Source: Roseateles subflavus
Lineage (GTDB): Bacteria > Pseudomonadota > Gammaproteobacteria > Burkholderiales > Burkholderiaceae_C
Assembly: GCF_030285365.1 (NCBI RefSeq)
Contig: NZ_JASVDS010000001.1
Location: forward strand, 744,001 to 808,000
Length of the DNA: 64,000 bases
Reading direction: 5' to 3'
The notes beneath the pieces are model-generated. The model saw nothing but the letters and a program-made list of their open reading frames with translations, did no database searches and was not told the origin of the DNA. Numbering within the stretch: position 1 is the first letter of the stretch; each line of letters starts with the position of its first letter. This document shows positions 23,748 through 32,951 of the stretch, one piece after another. The translations under genes were made by a program, and so were the position numbers.

Positions 23748-25136
23748 TCAAGTCCAGCCGTGCAGCGCCGGCCAGCTCAGCACGGCCAGTGCCATCAGCA
23801 GGTACAGGCCCTGCAGCGGCAGCATCCACCGCACCCAGGTGCCCAGCGGCAGCCTGGCCAGCGCCAGCACGCCCACCGTGATGCCCGAGGTCGGGATGAT
23901 GGGCGTCGTCAGCTCGCCCAGCTGGAACGCGAGCACGGCGGTCTGTCGCGTGAGGCCCACGAGGTCGGCCAGCGGCGCCATGATGGGCATGGTCAGCGCG
24001 GCCTGCCCGGTGCCGGAGTGGATGAAGAAGTTGATGACCGACTGGATCAGGAACATCTTGTGCGCCGCGAAGACCGGCTGGTCCGAGGCCACCAGCGGCG
24101 CCAGAGCGTTCAGCAGCGTGTCGATGATCTGCCCCTCGCGCAGCAGGATGACGGTGCCTTTGGCCAGCGCGATCACGAGCGCCGTGCCGACGAGGTCGCG
24201 GGCGCCATGCAGGAAGGCGGCCATGAACTCGTCCGCCGACAGCCGGGCCACCAGGCCCACGCTGACCGACATCACCAGGAACAGCGCGGCGATCTCCTCG
24301 ATGTACCAGCCCAGGCGCACCACGCCGCCGATCATCACCAGCAGCGCGCCGGCGAAGAGGGCCAGCACGGTCTTGTGGCGCCGGGTCATGCCGGGGAACT
24401 GCTCGAAGGCGGCCAGGTCCATCTCGGCGCGGCGGGCGCGGTCGGCCTCGAAGGTGGGGCTCAGGGCGGGGTTGCGGCGGATGCGCGCCGCCCACCACTG
24501 CAGGAAGGCGATGGTGATGCCGGTGGCCAGGAACCAGCACAGCGCGCGGTAGCCGAGGCCCGAGAACAGGGGCAGCCCCGCGATGCCCTGGGCCACGCCG
24601 ACGTTGAAGGGATTCAGGAAGGCCGTCGCGAAGCCGATCTGCGAGCCCACGAAGGGGATGGCCACGCCGGTGAGGGTGTCCAGCTTCAGGGCCAGCGCGA
24701 GGGGGATGAAGATCAGCACGAAGGGGATGGCCTCCTCGGCCATGCCGAAGCTCGCGCCGCCCAGCGAGAACAGCGTGACGAACACGGGGATGAGCAGGGC
24801 CCGCACCACGGCCGAGCGCTGGTGGGCCTGGGCGACGGACTTGATCATCGCGTCGATCGCCTCGGTCTTCTGCAGCACCGCGAAGGCCCCGCCCACGATC
24901 AGGACGAAGCCGATGATCAGCGCCGCCTCCACGAAGCCCTTGATGGGCGCCGTGAGGAAGGCGGCCAGGCCCTGGGGACGGGCCTCCACGAGATGGAAGG
25001 TGCCCGGGAGGATCAACGTCTTGCCGTTGACCAGGGCCGTCTCGAAACGGCCGCCGGGCACGACCCAGGTGGCGAGCGCGATGAGCGCCAGGAGGCTGAC
25101 CAGCAGGACGTAGGTGTTGGGGAGTCGGAGCTTCAT
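23748..25136 (-). CDS. YfcC-family inner-membrane transporter
   Basis: 462 residues, about twelve hydrophobic segments, with the conserved loops GGASFGMAEEAIPF, GSQIGFATAFLNPFNVGVAQ and SGTGQAALTMPIMAPLADLVG of the YfcC/DcuC-like C4-dicarboxylate carrier group. Proteins of this group carry amino acids or peptides, and some are arginine/ornithine exchangers. Its place between a zinc hydrolase and an ArgR-like regulator in a cyanophycinase operon suggests uptake of the beta-Asp-Arg dipeptide or of arginine. That substrate is inferred from context. Confidence 0.85.
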   Translation of the reverse strand: MKLRLPNTYVLLVSLLALIALATWVVPGGRFETALVNGKTLILPGTFHLVEARPQGLAAFLTAPIKGFVEAALIIGFVLIVGGAFAVLQKTEAIDAMIKSVAQAHQRSAVVRALLIPVFVTLFSLGGASFGMAEEAIPFVLIFIPLALALKLDTLTGVAIPFVGSQIGFATAFLNPFNVGVAQGIAGLPLFSGLGYRALCWFLATGITIAFLQWWAARIRRNPALSPTFEADRARRAEMDLAAFEQFPGMTRRHKTVLALFAGALLVMIGGVVRLGWYIEEIAALFLVMSVSVGLVARLSADEFMAAFLHGARDLVGTALVIALAKGTVILLREGQIIDTLLNALAPLVASDQPVFAAHKMFLIQSVINFFIHSGTGQAALTMPIMAPLADLVGLTRQTAVLAFQLGELTTPIIPTSGITVGVLALARLPLGTWVRWMLPLQGLYLLMALAVLSWPALHGWT

Positions 25137-25164
25137 GGGGATGTCCGGAGGCGCGTGGTGGGGA

Positions 25165-26283
25165 TCAGAGCGACAGCAGCTTGCCGCTGCGCCAGGCCTG
25201 GTCGCCGGCGATCTTGGCCAGACGCATGCCGCGGCTGGCGTAGCGACGGGCGGTGCGGGCGAAGCAGCGGCCGCTGGCGCGGGCGTGCAGCGGCGTGCGC
25301 TCGTCGGTCAGGGGGTCGATGATCTCGGCGATGAGCTCGCCCTGGCGCACCCAGTCGCCGGGCGCCTTGGCAAAGACGACGATGCCGGCGCAGGGGGCGG
25401 TCACGGGCTCCACGCCTTCCAGGGGGGTGGCCTCGCAGGGGGGCGTCGACGGGGGCGGCTCGCCGGCCACATGGCCCTGCTGGCGGAGGTAGGCCACCAG
25501 GGCGTCGGCGTCCTGCTCGGCCAGAGCATGGGTGACGTCGGTTTCGCCGCGCAGCTCCACGGTCACGCCAACGCCGCCGTGGGGATCGACGGGATGTCGC
25601 CCCTCGAAGCGCGCCGCGAGCTCCCACCACAGCCGCGCGAGCGTCTCGTCGAAGGGCTCGTCGCCGGCCACGGCCGTGTGCAGCAGCGCCTGTGCGCCGA
25701 GGTAGCCCGCCAGCGGGCGCGCCGCTTCGAGCTGCGGCGTGCCCACGTACAGATGCACGACGGCCTGGTTGTCGCAGTGCAGATCCAGCACCAGGTCGGC
25801 GTCATGGGCCAGCCACTGCAGCTGGCGCTTGAGGGCCTCGGTCTCGGTGGCGGGCTGCCACGCCGCGAGCTGCTCGCCGAGGGCCTGGCGGATGAGGCGG
25901 GTGTTGGCGGCCCGGTCCTCTCCCAGCCGGGACTCGACGGCCCGCGCGACCTCGTCCGCAAGATGCCGGAAGTGCCGGTTGAAGTTCACGCCGGTGGCGA
26001 GGTCGAAGCGGCCCAGGGCGCTGCCCTGCAGGTCCTGGGACAGGCCGACCGGGTTGGCCAGCGGCACGAGCACGACCTCGCCGGCGATGGCGCCTGCGGC
26101 CTCGAGGGCCTTCAGCCGGTGGATCAGGGACTGAGCCACCAGCATGGGCGGCACTTCGTCGGCATGGAGCGAGGCCTGCAGATAGGCCTTGCGCCCGGAC
26201 TGGCGCAGGCCGAAGTGCAGGCTGCGCAGCTGCCGCTGCGTGCCGGCATGGGCGGCGGGAAGGAGATGGTGGTGGGTCAGCAT
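25165..26283 (-). CDS. M14-family zinc hydrolase (succinylglutamate desuccinylase/aspartoacylase type)
   Basis: 372 residues from ATG 26283. Zinc site: His40 and Glu43 (LHADE) and His169 (DLHCDN), with a likely catalytic Glu in GVTVELRGE near 247. NFNRHF carries a substrate-carboxylate Arg. A C-terminal beta-barrel-like domain (TAPCAGIVVFAKAPGDWVRQ) is typical of the family. In a cyanophycinase operon this family includes enzymes that split beta-Asp-Arg dipeptides (the CphZ type). Succinylglutamate desuccinylase is the other option because astA is present. Context favours the dipeptidase, since the cluster lacks a classical isoaspartyl dipeptidase. Confidence 0.85.
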   Translation of the reverse strand: MLTHHHLLPAAHAGTQRQLRSLHFGLRQSGRKAYLQASLHADEVPPMLVAQSLIHRLKALEAAGAIAGEVVLVPLANPVGLSQDLQGSALGRFDLATGVNFNRHFRHLADEVARAVESRLGEDRAANTRLIRQALGEQLAAWQPATETEALKRQLQWLAHDADLVLDLHCDNQAVVHLYVGTPQLEAARPLAGYLGAQALLHTAVAGDEPFDETLARLWWELAARFEGRHPVDPHGGVGVTVELRGETDVTHALAEQDADALVAYLRQQGHVAGEPPPSTPPCEATPLEGVEPVTAPCAGIVVFAKAPGDWVRQGELIAEIIDPLTDERTPLHARASGRCFARTARRYASRGMRLAKIAGDQAWRSGKLLSL

Positions 26284-26336
26284 GGCGTGGGCGGGCGGCG
26301 CCCGGGGGACGCGGCGCCCGCAGGCGGGAAGAGGCC

Positions 26337-27578
26337 TCAGGGGCGGGACGCGGGCACGGTGAGGGGCACGTACAGCGGGTGGGCGACGGTGACGGGCAGC
26401 ACGTCCAGCCGCGCATTGAGCACGGTGTAGTCCTCGCCCCCGAGCGAGCCGCTGAACCATCCCGTCAGGCCCTCGGCCTTGTACAGGCGGAACTCGAAGC
26501 CGAGACGGGCGCTGCGGTTGCGTGCGGCGGCCGGCGGCTCGTAGGCCAGGCCGCGCACCTCCTGCGCCGGGCTGTCGAGCAGCTGGGCCATGGCCGTGAC
26601 GATGGCGCCGTCGCCCAGGATGTCGCCGAAGAAGTGGCTGCGCGGCAGATAGGGCTTGTAGTCGCTGGCGGCGGGGTCGATGCGTGGCTCGCGCAGCTTG
26701 TGTGCCGCGGGGGTGGCGACGTGGCGGGCGAGGTCGTAGCGGTCACCGCTGTCCAGGTAGCTCAGCCGCACGCCGCGCACATTGAAGTGCGGCAGCCTCG
26801 CATCGCTGCGGGCCTCGCGCAGGTCCACCAGCAGGGCGCCGCGCGCGCCGATCACCTCGACGAGACGGTCCTTGATCACCGCGGCCGAGTTCTCCTCGAC
26901 GCCCAGCCCGAGCACATAGCCCAGGCGCTGCATGGCCGGCAGGAGGCGACCGATGCGGCCGCGCTTGAGGAAGTGCTGGTCGATGAAGAGGTCCGCACCG
27001 ACGAAGCCCAGCCCGCGGTCGTACTCGCGACCCTCGCGCCACTGGCCGCGCAGGATGCCGAGGTTGTCCTGCGCATCGCGGAACATCATGCGGCTCATGA
27101 TGGCGGCGCCGGCGCTGGTGCCGGCCACCACGCCGCCGCGATCGAAGACCTCGCGGATGGCCCGCAGCATCGCGGTGGGCTCGCCGCCGGGCTGCAGGGT
27201 GTCCACGATCAGCTCCTGCGCGCCGCCCGAGAAGAACACGCCCTGGCTCGATCGCACCTGCTCGAGGAGGTCCGGGTCCGCGAGCCGAGCGGCCAGGTCG
27301 CTGCCGGCGAGCCGGGGCGCGACGGGGATGAAGCGGGCATCGGCCCCTTCGCGCTGCAGGGCCGCGACGATCTGCTGCGCGCTGCGTTCGGGATTCGCCG
27401 CAGCGGTGGCGAACACGGCGATGCGTGCGCCCGGGCCGCCGGCCTCGCTGACCACGCGCTGCCACACCGCGGTGTTGTCGGTGCGCAGGGCCCCGCCGAT
27501 CACCACGGCCGTGCCGGCGTGGGCTGCGTGCAGGCTGAGGCCGAGGCCGAGGCTCAGAAGAAGTCGTGAGAGTTGCAT
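26337..27578 (-). CDS. Secreted cyanophycinase (S51 peptidase family)
   Basis: 413 residues. N-terminal signal peptide (LLLSLGLGLSLHAAHA, cut near residue 21). The catalytic nucleophile Ser155 lies in GTSAGAAIM, the FFSGGAQ loop is near 116, and DQHFLKRGRIGRL follows as in cyanophycinases. It is longer than the intracellular CphB type, with about 100 extra C-terminal residues of likely beta structure, as in the exported CphE type. It would cut cyanophycin outside or in the periplasm to beta-Asp-Arg. It is the first gene of the leftward operon and divergent from a TonB-dependent receptor. Confidence 0.88.
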   Translation of the reverse strand: MQLSRLLLSLGLGLSLHAAHAGTAVVIGGALRTDNTAVWQRVVSEAGGPGARIAVFATAAANPERSAQQIVAALQREGADARFIPVAPRLAGSDLAARLADPDLLEQVRSSQGVFFSGGAQELIVDTLQPGGEPTAMLRAIREVFDRGGVVAGTSAGAAIMSRMMFRDAQDNLGILRGQWREGREYDRGLGFVGADLFIDQHFLKRGRIGRLLPAMQRLGYVLGLGVEENSAAVIKDRLVEVIGARGALLVDLREARSDARLPHFNVRGVRLSYLDSGDRYDLARHVATPAAHKLREPRIDPAASDYKPYLPRSHFFGDILGDGAIVTAMAQLLDSPAQEVRGLAYEPPAAARNRSARLGFEFRLYKAEGLTGWFSGSLGGEDYTVLNARLDVLPVTVAHPLYVPLTVPASRP

Positions 27579-27901
27579 GACTTCATCTTGTCAGGCTGTC
27601 GGCTGGCCAGCCAGCGGGTTGGGCCTCGATCGGGCCTGTGGCGCGCCTTCCACGCAAGTGCATGTCGCATCGGTGCAAGAGGCCGCCGCGGGCGTGGGCC
27701 GCCGCCGACGCGCGCTTGCCCGGAAGCGACAGGCACTTGCCTGCAAGCGACCGCCGCGCCAAAACCCCATAGGCAAGTCACGAGGCCCGTCCCTAGAGTG
27801 ACTTCAGCACCGCAGCGATCCGCGTCCCGCAACCCTGCCGCTCCCCCCCGTCTCTGCGTCCCGATCCTCTTCCTCTCGCTCTTCCCTTCATTGAGGTTCT
27901 C
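27579..27901. promoter_or_regulatory. Divergent regulatory region with GCAAG repeats
   Basis: This 323-base spacer between cyanophycinase and the TonB-dependent receptor holds GCAAG at 27654, 27675, 27743 and 27773, and CTTGC at 27715 and 27736. The first two are direct repeats exactly 21 bp apart, and so are the two inverted copies, which face the other gene. AraC-type regulators typically bind half-sites two helical turns apart. The operon encodes such a regulator. No gene is seen in the spacer. Confidence 0.5.
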
Positions 27902-30604
27902 ATGACCCGTGCAAGCAAACCGTCCCTGACGATCCTGGCCCGCGCCGCCGCCCTGGCGCTGGCCGCTCCCGCCCTGCTCGGCCACGCCGTGGCCCAGGAC
28001 GCCGCTCCCAAGCTCGAACGTGTGGAGATCACCGGCTCCAGCATCAAGCGTCTGGAGGGCGAGCAGGCCCTGCCCGTGCAGACCATCAAGCGCGAGGAGA
28101 TCGCCAAGGCCGGCGTGACGACCGCCGCCGAGCTGCTGAAGAACATCAGCGCCGCGGCCGCCAACCTGGGCGATGGCGCGTCCATCTCGGACAACACCGG
28201 CGGCCAGCGCGGCTTCAACGGCGCCAACCTGCGCGGCGTCGGCGTGTCCTCGACGCTGGTGCTGCTCAATGGCCGTCGCCTGGCCAACTTCGCCTCGCCC
28301 GGCGACTCTGCCGGCGTCGATCTCAACAGCATCCCCGCCGGCGCCATCCAGCGCGTGGAGGTGCTCAAGGACGGCGCCTCCGCCATCTACGGCACCGACG
28401 CCATCGGCGGCGTGATCAACTTCATCACGCGCCAGGACTACCAGGGCATCGACATGTCCGCCTACGCTTCCGGCACGCAGGAGGGCGGCGCGGGCAAGCG
28501 CACGTTCACCATCTCCGGCGGCACGGGCGACCTGCAGCGCGACGGCTACAACGTCTTCGCCACGCTGGACGTGCAGGCCCTGGACTCGCTGCGCTCCACG
28601 CAGCGCGCGTTCATCCAGGAGCGCCCGCTGGCCGACACCGTGCCCTACTACCTCTCCAGCCGTCCCTACCCCGGCAACATCCGCCTGGCCAGCAGCGCCT
28701 CGGCCCGCGCCGAGCAGCTCGCGGCCATCAATGCCGCGGGCTACACCTTCAACGGCAAGCCCTACACCCAGCGCACGCTGAACCTCTTCGCGCCCGCCTG
28801 CAACCCGCCGGCGTCCGTCTATGCGCCGACCCAGATCGGTGCCGAGGCCTGCGGCTACGACTACATGGCCGACACCGAGATCTATCCGAAATCGGACAAG
28901 ACCTCCTTCCTGACGCGGGGCGTGATGTCGATCGGGGAAGGCCGCCAGGTCTTCGGCGAAGTGCTGCTGGCCCGCGCCGACACCGAGTACGTGCTCTCGC
29001 CCAACCCGACGACGCTCAGCGGCATGAGCTGGTCCGCCGTGAACGCCTTCCTGCCCAAGCCGGTCAGCAATGCGCGCACCTTCGAGATCCGCTTCCGCGC
29101 CAAGGAGCTGGGCAACCGCACGAACGAGGTCCGCAGTGACGCGAATCGCGTGGTCGTGGGCACCACCGGCACCGTGTTCGGCGACTGGGACTACACCGCC
29201 GCGCTGAGCCATGCGCAGAACAAGGTGGCCGACCGCTACGTCGACGGCTACTTCAAGTTCAACGAGCTGCTGGATGCCGTGCGCGCCGGCAAGATCAACC
29301 CCTTCGGCCCCTCGCCCGAATCGAGCCGCGGCCTGATCGACTCCCTGCGCGTTGACGACGTCGCCCGCCGCAGCGAGGGCACGACCTCCGGCCTCGACTT
29401 CAAGCTCACCGGCAGCCTCGGCGCGCTGGAGGGCGGCGACATCGGCCTGGCCGTCGGCGCCGAGCTCCGTCGCGAGACCCAGAAGTTCACCCCGTCCGCG
29501 CTGCTGATCAGCAACAACATCGGCGGCGACCGCGACAGCACGGGCACCAGCCCCGCGCCGCAGGCCACCAGCTACGGCCGCAACATCACCTCCGCCTATG
29601 CCGAAATCAGCGCGCCCCTGACCAAGCAGCTGGAGCTGCAGGCGGCCCTGCGGGCCGACCACTACGAGAAGGTGGGCAGCTCGGTGAATCCCAAGCTCGG
29701 CCTGCGCTACCAGCCGAGCAAGGCGGTGGTGATCCGTGGCTCCGCCGGCACCGGCTTCCGGGCCCCGACCTTCAGCGAGCTCTATCGCCCGACGACCTAC
29801 GGCACGAGCCCGGCCTTCCTGTATGACGCCGTCTACGACGCCTTCGACCAGTACCCCACCGAGAAGATCGCCAACCCGAACCTCAAGCCCGAGAAGAGCC
29901 GCCAGCTGTCCTTCGGGATCGCCTTCGAGCCCAGCAGCACCAGCCTGGTGAGCGTGGACTACTGGCAGATCCACAAGACCGACGTGATCAGCGATCTCTC
30001 CGGCAAGATCATCCTGGAGAACGCCGACCGCTATGCCTCCTACATCAAGCGCGACCCGGCCGACGACTACCCGACGCTGGTCCTGCGCAAGGAGAACCAG
30101 GGCGGTCTCAAGACCTCCGGCCTGGACTTCGAGGCCCGCTGGCGCTCGGCCACGACGGAGGCCGGCCGCTTCGGCCTGAACTTCAGCGGCACCTACGTCA
30201 TGAACTACAAGCGCCAGTTCGGCGCGGACGAGCCCTACCTGGAGAACGCCGGTCGCTTCCTGCAGGACCAGGTCATCCAGCGCTGGCGCCATCGCGTGTC
30301 GGCGGACTGGGACTTCGGCCCGCTCTCGCTGACGCTGGCCAACAGCTACTTCTCGGCCTACACCGACGACAGCTACCTGCCGGGCACCGAGCCGCGCCAG
30401 GTCAAGGCCTACTCGCTGTGGGACCTCAGCGGCAGCTACCGCTTCAACGACCGCCTGAGCGTGCGCGCCGGCCTCCAGAACCTGCTGAACACGGCGCCGC
30501 CCTTCTCGAACCAGTCCTACTACTTCCTCTCGACCTTCGATCCGACCTACACCGATCCCCGGGGCCGGAACTTCTTCGTCAGCCTGAACTACAAGCTGCG
30601 CTGA
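27902..30604 (+). CDS. TonB-dependent outer-membrane receptor
   Basis: 900 residues: signal peptide to about residue 31 (AALALAAPALLGHAVA), plug domain about 40-165 (ITGSSIKRLEGEQALPVQTI, then LRGVGVSSTLVLLNGRRL and VEVLKDGASAIYGTDAIGG), and a C-terminal beta-barrel ending in SLNYKLR with a hydrophobic/aromatic last strand. Divergent from the cyanophycinase operon and sharing its regulatory region, so the natural guess is uptake of cyanophycin fragments or arginine-containing peptides. A siderophore or vitamin cargo cannot be excluded. A terminator follows 29 bases after the stop. Confidence 0.9.
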   Translation: MTRASKPSLTILARAAALALAAPALLGHAVAQDAAPKLERVEITGSSIKRLEGEQALPVQTIKREEIAKAGVTTAAELLKNISAAAANLGDGASISDNTGGQRGFNGANLRGVGVSSTLVLLNGRRLANFASPGDSAGVDLNSIPAGAIQRVEVLKDGASAIYGTDAIGGVINFITRQDYQGIDMSAYASGTQEGGAGKRTFTISGGTGDLQRDGYNVFATLDVQALDSLRSTQRAFIQERPLADTVPYYLSSRPYPGNIRLASSASARAEQLAAINAAGYTFNGKPYTQRTLNLFAPACNPPASVYAPTQIGAEACGYDYMADTEIYPKSDKTSFLTRGVMSIGEGRQVFGEVLLARADTEYVLSPNPTTLSGMSWSAVNAFLPKPVSNARTFEIRFRAKELGNRTNEVRSDANRVVVGTTGTVFGDWDYTAALSHAQNKVADRYVDGYFKFNELLDAVRAGKINPFGPSPESSRGLIDSLRVDDVARRSEGTTSGLDFKLTGSLGALEGGDIGLAVGAELRRETQKFTPSALLISNNIGGDRDSTGTSPAPQATSYGRNITSAYAEISAPLTKQLELQAALRADHYEKVGSSVNPKLGLRYQPSKAVVIRGSAGTGFRAPTFSELYRPTTYGTSPAFLYDAVYDAFDQYPTEKIANPNLKPEKSRQLSFGIAFEPSSTSLVSVDYWQIHKTDVISDLSGKIILENADRYASYIKRDPADDYPTLVLRKENQGGLKTSGLDFEARWRSATTEAGRFGLNFSGTYVMNYKRQFGADEPYLENAGRFLQDQVIQRWRHRVSADWDFGPLSLTLANSYFSAYTDDSYLPGTEPRQVKAYSLWDLSGSYRFNDRLSVRAGLQNLLNTAPPFSNQSYYFLSTFDPTYTDPRGRNFFVSLNYKLR

Positions 30605-30632
30605 TCCTCGTCCCGTCGGCCGACGCGACGTC

Positions 30633-30665
30633 GCCCCGGTGCCGCCCTGGCCCCGGGGCTTTTTT
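30633..30665 (+). terminator. Rho-independent terminator of the TonB-dependent receptor gene
   Basis: GCCCCGG (30633-30639) pairs with CCGGGGC (30653-30659), followed by six T on the plus strand. Confidence 0.85.
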
Positions 30666-30680
30666 CATGGGCTTCCCGCG

Positions 30681-32534
30681 TCAGTACAGGCGGATGCCGG
30701 TGTCGAAGTGCCAGCTGCGGCGGATCTCGATGACGTCGTAGTCGCGGGCCAGCTTCTCGGGGAAGGGCGGGTAGTGGGCGAGGTCCCGTACGGTGCGCTC
30801 GATGGCCGCATCGAGCGCCGGGGAACCACTGGAGCGCACGAAGCTCACGGACTCCACCGAGCCGTCGGCCCGCACCGCCACGGTGACGAGGGCGTCGAAG
30901 TGCGGCTGGCGCAGCGGCTCGCGCAGGCGCTCGAAGCTGGCGGTGTCCAGCTGGATCTTGCGCGCCCAGGCCTCCCCGTAGGCCACGAGGTCGGGGTTCG
31001 GGTCGCTGCGACCCATCAGGCGGCCGCGGCGCTGGCTGCTGGCAAAGGGCAGGTCCTTGGACTGGCGCGCCGACGCCGCTTCGGCATCGCGCTGCGCACG
31101 TTCCTGGTCGAGTTGGCGGCCGATCTCGCGCAGGCGCGCCTCGCGGCGCTCGGCCGCCTCGAGCTGGGCGGCCTTGGCCGCGTTGGCGGCATTCGCGGCA
31201 TTGGCGGCCTGCTCGGCGGCGCGAGCCGCCGCCTGCGCCGCGGCCTGCCGATCCGCTTCCAGGCGGGCGGCAGCCTGGCGCTCCCCTTCCAGGCGCTCGG
31301 CCTCGGCCCGGGCCGCGGCCGCCCGCGCGGCCTCCGCCCGCGAGGCTTCCTGGCGTGCCGCCTCCGCCCGGGCCGCCTCCTGCCGGGCGCTCTCCTGACG
31401 AGCCGCCTCCTGCCGCGCGGCCTCCGCGCGGGCTGCGTCCTGGCGCGCCGCTTCGGCCAGCCGGGCTTCCGCGCGCTGAGCCTCGGCTCGGGTGGCTTCC
31501 TGCCGCGCCTGCTCCGCACGGGCCGCCTCCACGCGTGCAGCCTCCGCACGCGCCGCCTCGGCCTGGGAGGCGGCCATGCGGGCCGTCTCGGCGCGCGCCG
31601 CCTCCTGGCGCACGCGCTCCTGCTGCGCGGCTTCCTGGCGTGCCAGCGCCTGCCGGCCGGCCTCCGCCCGGGCGGCCAGGCGCATCGATTCCTGGCGGGC
31701 TGCCTCGGCCGCGGCGGCTTCCTGGCGGTCCTGGCTCTGCGCCTGGGCCTGGACGCGGGCGAGGCGCTGGGCGGCTTCCCGCGATGTCGTCTCCTGGCGG
31801 GCCAGCGCCCGGCGCAGCAGGCGTTCCAGCTCCTGCCGGTCATCGTCCGGCAGGGTGGCGTCAGGGGCGCTGGATGCCGCCGGGCGCGGCAGCGTTGCCA
31901 CCGTGCGATCGACGGGCGGGGTCAGGTCTTGTGAGGGCTGCACCGGCCGGGCCTTCAGCGCCAGCAGCTCCCGCGCCAGCTCCGCGTCATCGAGCGGCGC
32001 CGCGCTGCTCGGCTCGAGGCTCGCCCCGGGCGCCGAGGCGGCCAGGGACCGGGGCACGCTCCAGGCGTCCGGCTGCGGCGTGTCCAGGGCCACCCAGGCG
32101 CGATCCGCCGCCGCACGCGGGGTCGGTGTGGCCGGTGCGGGCGAGGTCGCGGCGGATGGCTCGGGACGCTGCGCAGGGGGGGGGTCGGCCACCGCCTTCG
32201 ATGGCGCGGGCGGCTCCGCCGGCGCGTCCGCCGGCGCGGTGCTCGTCTGGTCGTCGGGCTGGGCGATCGTCTGCGTCGCGGCAGGGCTCGTGAACGTGGG
32301 GGCGGAAGCCGGCTCGGGCGGCGGGCTCAGGCGGACCTGCAGGGGCGCCGGTGCCGGCTCTCGTACCGGCCCGTCCCAGGGCAGGCCGAGGCCCGGCAGG
32401 CCCAGCCCCTGGCCGCCGAACGTCAGGCTCAGCACAAAGGCGTGCAGGGCGAGCGAGAGCGCCAGGGACAGCGTCGGGCGCCGGACCGTGCCCCGCTCGG
32501 CGCTGCCGGCCGGGTCATGGGCCGCCGCTGCCAT
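30681..32534 (-). CDS. TonB/TolA-like energy-coupling protein with very long helical linker
   Basis: About 617 residues from ATG 32534; the first Met of the longest reading is 76 codons upstream and unlikely. One N-terminal membrane helix (TLSLALSLALHAFVLSLTF) is followed by a Pro/Ala-rich region, then about 300 residues of Ala/Glu/Arg-rich heptad-like repeats (variations on AEAARQEAAR). A TonB C-terminal domain closes it (PHFDALVTVAVRADGSVESV, then SSGSPALDAAIERTVRDL). The layout resembles TolA more than TonB in linker length. It probably spans the periplasm to drive outer-membrane receptors, perhaps the receptor encoded next door. It is convergent with that receptor gene. Confidence 0.85.
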   Translation of the reverse strand: MAAAAHDPAGSAERGTVRRPTLSLALSLALHAFVLSLTFGGQGLGLPGLGLPWDGPVREPAPAPLQVRLSPPPEPASAPTFTSPAATQTIAQPDDQTSTAPADAPAEPPAPSKAVADPPPAQRPEPSAATSPAPATPTPRAAADRAWVALDTPQPDAWSVPRSLAASAPGASLEPSSAAPLDDAELARELLALKARPVQPSQDLTPPVDRTVATLPRPAASSAPDATLPDDDRQELERLLRRALARQETTSREAAQRLARVQAQAQSQDRQEAAAAEAARQESMRLAARAEAGRQALARQEAAQQERVRQEAARAETARMAASQAEAARAEAARVEAARAEQARQEATRAEAQRAEARLAEAARQDAARAEAARQEAARQESARQEAARAEAARQEASRAEAARAAAARAEAERLEGERQAAARLEADRQAAAQAAARAAEQAANAANAANAAKAAQLEAAERREARLREIGRQLDQERAQRDAEAASARQSKDLPFASSQRRGRLMGRSDPNPDLVAYGEAWARKIQLDTASFERLREPLRQPHFDALVTVAVRADGSVESVSFVRSSGSPALDAAIERTVRDLAHYPPFPEKLARDYDVIEIRRSWHFDTGIRLY

Positions 32535-32951
32535 GGCCGCCAGGGCCGCCGGCAGCTGCGTGCGGAAGGCGGGCGGCGAGGCAAGGCGGAAGGGGGCGAC
32601 TTTCAAGCGGGTGGCCGGGCAGGGAAAGTGGCGCTGATTCTCGCCGTTTCCCCCGGGGCGCCTCCAGCCCCGACCCGACCCGTTCGAGGGGGTATGGGCC
32701 CGGCCGGGCCGGCCAGGCTCACCGGACGATCCACCCCTGAGCCTGGGGATGCGCCGGCCCACCTGCTGGAAAACGCCGTTGTGCGCTGCGGCATGATGGG
32801 GCAGATTGCCGCGGTCGCCCGTTGCGGCCGACGCTTGTCAAACGCCTGTCGAATGGCTGTGTCATAAAGCAGCCCGGCCGAGGTGCCGAGGGGCGCGGTG
32901 CTCGCTCACGCGATGAGCCTGCCGCCGTGCCATGTCCATGTGAGGGAATGT
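32535..32951. other. Intergenic region between tonB-like gene and secretion cluster
   Basis: 417 bases, divergent promoters expected. I see no gene or clear repeat. A weak TTGTCA (about 32837) lies before an AT-rich TCATAAA stretch with poor spacing. A GAGGGA ribosome binding site stands just upstream of the ATG at 32952. Confidence 0.35.

Noticed and set aside
27554-30292. A 912-codon open frame on the minus strand opposite the TonB-dependent receptor
   Set aside because: It is antisense to a clear receptor gene, has no recognisable domain, and is a Gly/Ala/Val/Arg-rich translation typical of a reverse-strand shadow in GC-rich DNA.
31057-32293. Repetitive Ala/Pro/Arg-rich frames and DNA repeats in the TonB-like gene, considered as a tandem-repeat locus or CRISPR
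   Set aside because: The repeats are imperfect codon-level variations of the AEAAR coil, with no regular spacers, so they reflect the protein's helical linker.
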